Shown one piece after another: positions 1 through 3,551 of a DNA stretch of 5,487 nt; the first letter of the stretch is position 1; each line of letters opens with the position of its first letter. Below the pieces are notes generated by a model. It saw only the letters and a program-made list of their open reading frames with translations, ran no database searches and had not been told where the DNA came from. The translations under genes were made by a program, and so were the position numbers. Source of the DNA: Chlamydiia bacterium (GTDB lineage: Bacteria > Chlamydiota > Chlamydiia > Chlamydiales > FEN-1388); NCBI GenBank assembly GCA_003170575.1, contig PMZB01000021.1, positions 1 to 5,487 on the forward strand. Reading direction: 5' to 3'.

Positions 1-30
1 AACGTTATTGATAGCTGATGAAAGAATAAT

Positions 31-492
31 ATGTTAACAATGCAATGTCGATACGGGTGTACAGGTGACACCCCAACGAATGTAACTCATCAAGACCTCA
101 TGATCGTATTACGTCACTTATTGGCGCAGTCATTACCACCTGATGAGCCTGGAGCCACTGGGGAGTACGGGGCATCTCCAATACGCGAAACGTATTTCTG
201 TTTTGTGGATAAAGCCCTAGTCTATGACATGATCAACTGTGATAGATTTATAGGTCTTGCCAAATATCCCGAAAGTGTAAAGCCTATGCAAAACGAGATA
301 GGCGCCATCGGAAATTTTCGCATACTTTTATGTCATATGCCGCCTACACTTAAAGATGGTACAATACGGGCATCGAAAGACAACGAAGATATCTATACGA
401 TTAAATGCTGCAAGACCATTGGTGACAAGATACCATACGGTCATGAAAATCTCTGGGCTGATCTAATGTGTACGAAAGCGTGTAAGATATGA
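31..492 (+). CDS. N4-gp56-like major capsid protein, C-terminal part (possibly truncated or frameshifted)
   Basis: The 153-residue product resembles the C-terminal half of N4-gp56-family major capsid proteins, which build the phage head shell. Seen in sequence: a helix-like NVTHQDLMIVLRHL stretch (17-30), a proline/glycine-rich linker (36-50), YFCFVDKALVYDM (55-67) in place of the family's 'yv.fihP....DL' strand and helix, and NEIGAIGNFRIL (88-99) matching the typical 'gEiG.i.gvRf' motif. Family members usually have roughly 300-400 residues, so the N-terminal half is missing here. Two in-frame stops lie at 16-21, so this reading frame cannot extend left. ATG at 31 has a weak purine stretch (GAAAGA, 20-25) upstream. 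Nine cysteines are unusual for a capsid protein. The open frame 2 to its left (2-37, ending at TAA 35-37) may be the upstream part, which would make the gene frameshifted. The family call rests on recalled motifs, without a search. Confidence 0.5.
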   Translation: MLTMQCRYGCTGDTPTNVTHQDLMIVLRHLLAQSLPPDEPGATGEYGASPIRETYFCFVDKALVYDMINCDRFIGLAKYPESVKPMQNEIGAIGNFRILLCHMPPTLKDGTIRASKDNEDIYTIKCCKTIGDKIPYGHENLWADLMCTKACKI

Positions 493-541
493 AGCAGAAT
501 AGATGATATAGCTAAGTTATTAAAAAAGAGATTGGATATCA

Positions 542-1924
542 TTGAAAACAGTAATTGTAGATAAGTTTAAGTTACGCGAATACCAGAAACCGATATGGCG
601 TGCCCTTGAGTCGATTGGAACGAGTAAAATAAAGCGCTTGGTGATCGTTTTAGCCCGCCGGGCTGGTAAAGACATATTGGTCTGGAATTGGTTGATTAAG
701 CGAGCTATTATGCGCCCTGGGATATACTTCTATTTATTCCCAACGTTTACGATGGGACGCAGAGTATTATTCGATACGCTTACCATGGATGGTCTTCGCT
801 TTTTGGATTTCTTACCAAGAGAAGCTGTTGAGTCTATAAATATTACGCAGATGAAAATAACGCTGCGTAATAAAAGTATAATATCGGTACTCGGTTCGGA
901 TAATGCAGACTCACTTGTTGGAACAAATCCATCTGGATGTATATTTTCTGAGTACGCTCTTCAAGATCCAAAGGGATTTCAGCTACTCACACCCGCCTTA
1001 CGGGCTAATGGTGGGTTTGCAATATTCATCAGTACGCCTCGTGGCCACAATCATTTTCATGAGCTCTGGAAAATCGCTGAACAAAATAAAGAAAGTTGGT
1101 ATAGTATACGATTGACCGTTGATGACACTCATCATATTCCCCTTGAGGAGATCCAAGAAGACATCGATCAGGGGCGCATGAGTTGGGAGTTAAGTCGTCA
1201 AGAGTATTGGGTGGATTGGGACCTTGGCATCGAAGGAAGTTACTATTGTAAGTATATCGACAAGATGAAGCTGCAAGGTCGTATTGGTATTGTTCCCTTT
1301 GAGCCTAACTTTAAAGTGCATTCAAGCTGGGACCTCGGTGTGCATGACGCCACCTGCATATGCCTATTCCAGACGGTTAATAACACGGTGCGAATTATAA
1401 ATTACTATGCCAATACCGATAAGGGGTTAGACCATTATGTGCAAAAGTTGCAAGATCTCGCAAGATCAGAAGGTTACGTTTATGGACGACACTTCGCTCC
1501 CCATGATATTAAGGTTCGCGAGCTTGGCAGTACTGGTGGGTTGTCTCGTCTTGAAAGTGCTCGTAATCTTGGTATTAACTTTGATATTGTTCCTAACTTA
1601 TCCATAGATGATGGCATAGAAGCAACCAAAGCCGCCCTCGGGTCAAAGATCTGGATAGACGAAGTAAAGTGTGCACCACTCATCAAAGCTTTAGAAAACT
1701 ATCGTCGTATCTTTGATGCAAAACTTAATAAGCACCGGGACCATCCGTTACACGACTGGGCATCTGATCCCGCTGACTCTTTTCGGTATTTATGTTTATC
1801 GATTCCTTCCTGTTCTGATGAATCTTCACCAGAAGAACTTGAAAGAAGATATCAAACCGCTAGAATGGGTAAAGATAATAACCTACCACGGTTTTTTCGA
1901 GACGACATACCTAATAACTATTGA
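542..1924 (+). CDS. terL: Phage terminase large subunit (ATPase-nuclease)
   Basis: This is the packaging motor: it cuts concatemeric phage DNA and pumps it through the portal into the prohead using ATP. The 460-residue length is normal for the family. N-terminal ATPase: Walker A-like ARRAGKD (38-44, Lys43), Walker B-like CIFSEY (133-138, catalytic Glu137, with Ser where an Asp often precedes it) and coupling motif STPRG (164-168). C-terminal RNase H-fold nuclease: SSWDLGVHDAT (261-271, Asp264 and Asp269), FAPHD (318-322, Asp322) and HDWASDPADSFRY (404-416, with Asp405, Asp409 and Asp412). The start is TTG at 542. The frame is closed by TAA at 521-523, the only other in-frame ATG lies deep inside the ATPase domain, and AAGAG (526-530) is a plausible ribosome site. 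No small terminase subunit is recognised next to it, although the unknown 120-aa gene follows directly. Confidence 0.95.
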   Translation: MKTVIVDKFKLREYQKPIWRALESIGTSKIKRLVIVLARRAGKDILVWNWLIKRAIMRPGIYFYLFPTFTMGRRVLFDTLTMDGLRFLDFLPREAVESINITQMKITLRNKSIISVLGSDNADSLVGTNPSGCIFSEYALQDPKGFQLLTPALRANGGFAIFISTPRGHNHFHELWKIAEQNKESWYSIRLTVDDTHHIPLEEIQEDIDQGRMSWELSRQEYWVDWDLGIEGSYYCKYIDKMKLQGRIGIVPFEPNFKVHSSWDLGVHDATCICLFQTVNNTVRIINYYANTDKGLDHYVQKLQDLARSEGYVYGRHFAPHDIKVRELGSTGGLSRLESARNLGINFDIVPNLSIDDGIEATKAALGSKIWIDEVKCAPLIKALENYRRIFDAKLNKHRDHPLHDWASDPADSFRYLCLSIPSCSDESSPEELERRYQTARMGKDNNLPRFFRDDIPNNY

Positions 1925-1935
1925 AAGAGTTTAAT

Positions 1936-2298
1936 ATGAGCAAGCCAAAAACTACTGTATCGGCTATAACGCCGGAATACCTTCTTGAGATAATCAAGCA
2001 AGAGGGCACCATTATGGGCATCGAGAACAAGTGCGCTAAAAATGCTGGTAACAATCAACCCGGCCACACGCTTAATGACATAGCTAAAGACTTTGGATAT
2101 CGTGTGATGTTTGAGAATATAGAATTCGAAGAACTCGCTAACGTGCTTTCTGATATCGGATTTGATAACAGCTATATCATTTTGGGATTAACCAATATGG
2201 CTAAGCTTGTTGAGAAGAAGACAGAAATGACTAAGAAAGCCTATTCTATCGAGAACATACTTAAAGCTAAGGATAAGGCCAAGAATGGCTCATACTGA
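1936..2298 (+). CDS. Hypothetical phage protein, 120 aa
   Basis: I do not recognise the family. The predicted product is soluble and looks mostly helical: likely helices at about 12-30, 45-53, 63-75, 79-98 and 103-116, a lysine-rich C-terminal segment, a single cysteine (Cys33) and no membrane segment or signal peptide. ATG at 1936 is preferred because GAAAGAG (1923-1929) sits six bases upstream, an ideal Shine-Dalgarno. A TTG at 1921 overlapping the terL stop would add five residues (MKEFN) but lacks such a site. The gene starts 11 bases after terL and its TGA shares one base with the ATG of the RNA ligase gene, so it is most likely translated as part of that operon. By position it might be a packaging accessory or a small terminase subunit, but no helix-turn-helix or other motif supports this. 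Confidence 0.8.
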   Translation: MSKPKTTVSAITPEYLLEIIKQEGTIMGIENKCAKNAGNNQPGHTLNDIAKDFGYRVMFENIEFEELANVLSDIGFDNSYIILGLTNMAKLVEKKTEMTKKAYSIENILKAKDKAKNGSY

Positions 2299-2930
2299 TG
2301 GAATATCCTAAAATTAATAGTATCTGGAAGAGAGACGAAACACACGAATTCATAGAAGGTGACTATTCATGCCAAGAGTTTAGTGCGTTTAAAACATGGC
2401 GCGTTGAGGAAAAAATTGATGGAACCAACGTGCGTGTTTATATACAAAACGGCAAAATAGAGATTAAAGGGAAAACAGACAATTCTCAACTGCCTACTAA
2501 GTTGATTTCTTTCTTTAATCAAGATGAATTTATGAGCAAGGTTTGCTGTTTTGGGCAAAAACCCGTAGAGCTTTTTGGTGAAGGCTTTGGCGCAGGGATT
2601 CAGTTAGGCGGTATTTATCGGCCTGATATTGCATTTATTCTTTTTGATGTTTATATGAATGGTCGCTGGGGACAACGAGAAGAGGTTTACGACGTTGCTA
2701 GTAAACTTGGTCTTGAACATCCCGCCGATCTTGGCATGATGACCGAAGAAGAAATTATAACCTTTGTTAAGTCAAAGCCAAAAGGAAGATACAATAGCAA
2801 CAACTATACAATGGAGGGCGTAATAGCCAGGTCAGAACCGCTAGTTCGATTTAATGACCATGGGAATCCCGTTGTTTGGAAGTTAAAAGTTAAGGATTTT
2901 AAACGTAGTGGGTATAAAAACCATGAATGA
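2298..2930 (+). CDS. ATP-dependent RNA ligase family protein (compact nucleotidyltransferase domain)
   Basis: A 210-residue member of the covalent nucleotidyltransferase superfamily, closest in motif spelling to Rnl2-type RNA ligases. These enzymes adenylate a lysine, transfer AMP to an RNA 5'-phosphate and seal it to a 3'-OH. All core motifs are visible in order: motif I EKIDGTN (38-44, predicted nucleophile Lys39), motif III LFGEGFG (92-98, Glu95), motif IIIa FILFDVY (113-119), motif IV EGVIAR (173-178, Glu173) and motif V WKLKVKDF (194-201, Lys195 and Lys197). It ends just after motif V, so it lacks the separate C-terminal domain found in larger ligases such as T4 Rnl2 and is essentially the catalytic domain alone. 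The ATG overlaps the previous stop (TGATG) and no good ribosome site is visible, suggesting translational coupling. A degenerate tRNA-Trp lies about 460 bases downstream. A DNA ligase is less likely given the motif spelling and size. Confidence 0.88.
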   Translation: MEYPKINSIWKRDETHEFIEGDYSCQEFSAFKTWRVEEKIDGTNVRVYIQNGKIEIKGKTDNSQLPTKLISFFNQDEFMSKVCCFGQKPVELFGEGFGAGIQLGGIYRPDIAFILFDVYMNGRWGQREEVYDVASKLGLEHPADLGMMTEEEIITFVKSKPKGRYNSNNYTMEGVIARSEPLVRFNDHGNPVVWKLKVKDFKRSGYKNHE

Positions 2931-3126
2931 ACTTCGTTATGGCTCATGGCGTGTGCTCGAACCTTGCAGTAAAGACAAAGGCGGTATACAACTCTATTCA
3001 TGCAAGTGTGATTGTGGCACCGTACAGAACATCCAGCGCACCTTATTGGAGTATAACATTTCCGTAGAGTGCAATGAATGCAAGCAACAAAGAGAAGTCT
3101 TCACAAAACATAAGAACAGTGTATAA
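2923..3126 (+). CDS. Small phage zinc-ribbon-like protein
   Basis: A 67-residue protein of the kind common in phages, with the pattern 'YG...Vle......y.CkCdCG......L......C..C'. Here this reads RYGSWRVLE (5-13), CKCDCG (27-32) and CNEC (50-53), so Cys27, Cys29, Cys31, Cys50 and Cys53 could supply zinc ligands, with Cys15 extra. Relatives often carry a final 'SCGC' in place of CNEC and occur alone or fused to HNH or DNA-binding domains. The biochemical role is unknown; nucleic-acid binding is an inference from the fold. ATG at 2923 lies inside the end of the ligase gene (8-bp overlap). GTG at 2908 would add five residues and overlap further, and is less likely. The lysine-rich tail is unremarkable. 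The -35 and -10 of a predicted promoter lie within and across its last codons and stop. Confidence 0.75.
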   Translation: MNELRYGSWRVLEPCSKDKGGIQLYSCKCDCGTVQNIQRTLLEYNISVECNECKQQREVFTKHKNSV

Positions 3127-3127
3127 T
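3100..3127 (+). promoter_or_regulatory. Predicted sigma70 promoter at the end of the zinc-ribbon gene
   Basis: The -35 TTCACA (3100-3105) matches TTGACA at 5 of 6, the spacer is 16 bp, and the -10 TATAAT (3122-3127) is a perfect match preceded directly by TG. Initiation would fall near 3134. It would transcribe the hairpin-rich gap and run into the intrinsic terminator that ends near 3387, giving an RNA of about 250 nt, or read through into the tRNA and portal genes. The call is by consensus match only, in AT-rich DNA. Confidence 0.6.
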
Positions 3128-3150
3128 AACTGTAGACATTTAAGCGCAGC

Positions 3151-3273
3151 TTATTTTTTATTATATCTCTCCATATTTTCTTCTTCCCTTTCTAGGGTTT
3201 TGTTTTTTAATAACTGGTAATGACGCGGTCTTTCATTAATTGAGCAATCAATTAAACTTAAATGTTCTTTCAT
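3151..3273 (-). CDS. Possible 40-aa protein on the minus strand
   Basis: A minus-strand frame reads from ATG (3273-3271) to TAA (3153-3151), giving 40 residues beginning MKEHLSLIDCSINERPRHYQ. The frame stays open further upstream to TAG at 3312-3310, adding sense codons spelling RAYEQQLSYAQK but no usual start codon. The composition (Glu, Lys, Arg and Gln rich, with spaced Leu and Tyr) looks like a small helical or coiled-coil protein and unlike random AT-rich translation. Against it: no ribosome site precedes the ATG, no minus-strand promoter is obvious, and the same DNA forms several hairpins on the + strand. It could be a real small gene, the remnant of a longer one, or chance. Confidence 0.3.
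   Translation of the reverse strand: MKEHLSLIDCSINERPRHYQLLKNKTLEREEENMERYNKK
3236..3255 (+). repeat. 8-bp hairpin with GCAA (GNRA) tetraloop
   Basis: TTAATTGA (3236-3243) and TCAATTAA (3248-3255) are exact reverse complements around GCAA, a GNRA-class tetraloop known to stabilise RNA hairpins. There is no T-run downstream, so it is not a terminator. It lies in the candidate leader RNA. Confidence 0.6.
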
Positions 3274-3278
3274 TTTTT

Positions 3279-3308
3279 GGGCATATGATAGTTGCTGCTC
3301 ATATGCCC
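3279..3308. repeat. Perfect 10-bp inverted repeat in the intergenic leader
   Basis: GGGCATATGA (3279-3288) and TCATATGCCC (3299-3308) are exact reverse complements around a ten-base loop. Six Ts precede it on the + strand and none follow it on either strand, so it is not an intrinsic terminator. It may be an RNA structural element or a protein-binding site. Confidence 0.65.
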
Positions 3309-3345
3309 GCTATAAAACAAAACGCTTTAACTAGCGTATTAAAAC

Positions 3346-3387
3346 AAAAGTGATGTTCCCGTAAAGTCGGAAGGCATCACTTTTTTT
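3346..3387 (+). terminator. Intrinsic transcription terminator
   Basis: AAAAGTGATG (3346-3355) pairs with CATCACTTTT (3375-3384). The stem continues as TTCC (3356-3359) with GGAA (3369-3372) across a two-base GG bulge, closing a nine-base loop. A run of seven Ts (3381-3387) follows at once. It would end transcripts from the terminase block or the 3100-3127 promoter. The tRNA begins only five bases beyond the T-run with no room for its own promoter, so tRNA expression appears to need readthrough or antitermination. Confidence 0.85.
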
Positions 3388-3392
3388 GTTAC

Positions 3393-3469
3393 AGTCCAGT
3401 AGTTTTAATTGGTAGAATGGCGGTCTCCAAAACCGTTGGTTGAAGGTTCGAATCCTTCCCGGCCTGCCA
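3393..3469 (+). tRNA. tRNA-Trp (anticodon CCA), degenerate acceptor stem
   Basis: The cloverleaf is readable: acceptor 5' strand AGTCCAG (3393-3399), T8-A9 (3400-3401), D-stem GTTT/GAAT (3402-3405 with 3415-3418) around a nine-base loop with GG, anticodon stem GCGGT/ACCGT (3420-3424 with 3432-3436) and loop CTCCAAA with anticodon CCA at 3427-3429. A five-base variable loop is followed by T-stem GAAGG/CCTTC (3442-3446 with 3454-3458) and loop TTCGAAT, acceptor 3' strand CCGGCCT (3459-3465), discriminator G73 and encoded CCA (3467-3469). A1-U72, G2-C71 and G73 agree with bacterial Trp identity. Two acceptor positions do not pair: T3 with C70 and A6 with C67, and the D-stem relies on wobble pairs. 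It could be functional but weak, need repair or editing, or be a decaying copy. It reads UGG only, so it does not imply stop recoding. Confidence 0.8.
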
Positions 3470-3493
3470 AACAAATAACTTATATTCTTGCAT

Positions 3494-3522
3494 TTGAAAA
3501 CTAGCCTTTCTAGACTTATAAA
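3494..3522 (+). promoter_or_regulatory. Predicted sigma70 promoter for the portal gene
   Basis: The -35 TTGAAA (3494-3499) matches at 5 of 6, the spacer is an optimal 17 bp, and the -10 TATAAA (3517-3522) matches at 5 of 6. Initiation would be near 3528-3531, giving a leader of about 22 nt to the portal ATG. The left arm of an 11-bp inverted repeat lies in the spacer, and the predicted start lies in the repeat's loop. RNA from this promoter would therefore carry only the right arm. Confidence 0.55.
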
Positions 3523-3544
3523 AAAAGAGACTATCTAGAAAGGC
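3504..3544 (+). promoter_or_regulatory. 11-bp inverted repeat overlapping portal promoter and ribosome site
   Basis: GCCTTTCTAGA (3504-3514) and TCTAGAAAGGC (3534-3544) are perfect reverse complements separated by 19 bases. The right arm includes AAAGG (3539-3543), the Shine-Dalgarno of the portal gene, eight bases before its ATG. In RNA that reads through from upstream the hairpin would hide this site. In DNA the two arms flank the -10 and start point and could be an operator. A 14-bp perfect palindrome (3537-3550) overlaps the right arm and gives a weaker competing fold. As a terminator it would be poor, since only CTTTCTT follows. Confidence 0.6.
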
Positions 3545-3551
3545 CTTTCTT

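Larger units (their letters stand above)
3134..3387 (+). ncRNA. Candidate leader RNA or small RNA between promoter and terminator
   Basis: This gap has no convincing + strand gene. Between the predicted start near 3134 and the terminator it contains TAAGC/GCTTA (3141-3145 with 3149-3153), CCCT/AGGG (3186-3189 with 3194-3197) followed by an interrupted T-run, an 8-bp stem closed by a GCAA tetraloop (3236-3243 with 3248-3255), a perfect 10-bp stem (3279-3288 with 3299-3308) and ACGCT/AGCGT (3322-3326 with 3333-3337). A nine-base direct repeat TCTTTCATT (3229-3237, 3266-3274) flanks the tetraloop hairpin. It could be a free small RNA, an antitermination-controlled leader for the tRNA and portal genes, or a plain untranslated region. 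No known RNA family was recognised. Confidence 0.4.

Noticed and set aside
903..1934. Alternative frames inside the terminase gene (903-1115 +, 1480-1686 -, 1713-1934 +)
   Set aside because: They overlap catalytic regions of TerL read in its own frame and have no recognisable motifs or ribosome sites.
2367..3001. Minus-strand frames opposite the RNA ligase gene (2367-2558, 2804-3001)
   Set aside because: The ligase motifs I to V are in order on the + strand, so these are shadows.
3279..3308. 10-bp inverted repeat as an intrinsic terminator
   Set aside because: The T-run precedes the stem on the + strand, and on the minus strand the stem is followed by As, so neither orientation fits.
3393..3469. 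tRNA as evidence of stop-codon recoding
   Set aside because: The anticodon is CCA, reading UGG only, and four genes here end in TGA, so UGA is a normal stop.
3430..3469. tRNA 3' half as a phage attachment site (attP)
   Set aside because: The whole tRNA is recognisable, not only its 3' half. No integrase gene is visible and the position between terminase and portal is atypical. Kept only as a side possibility.
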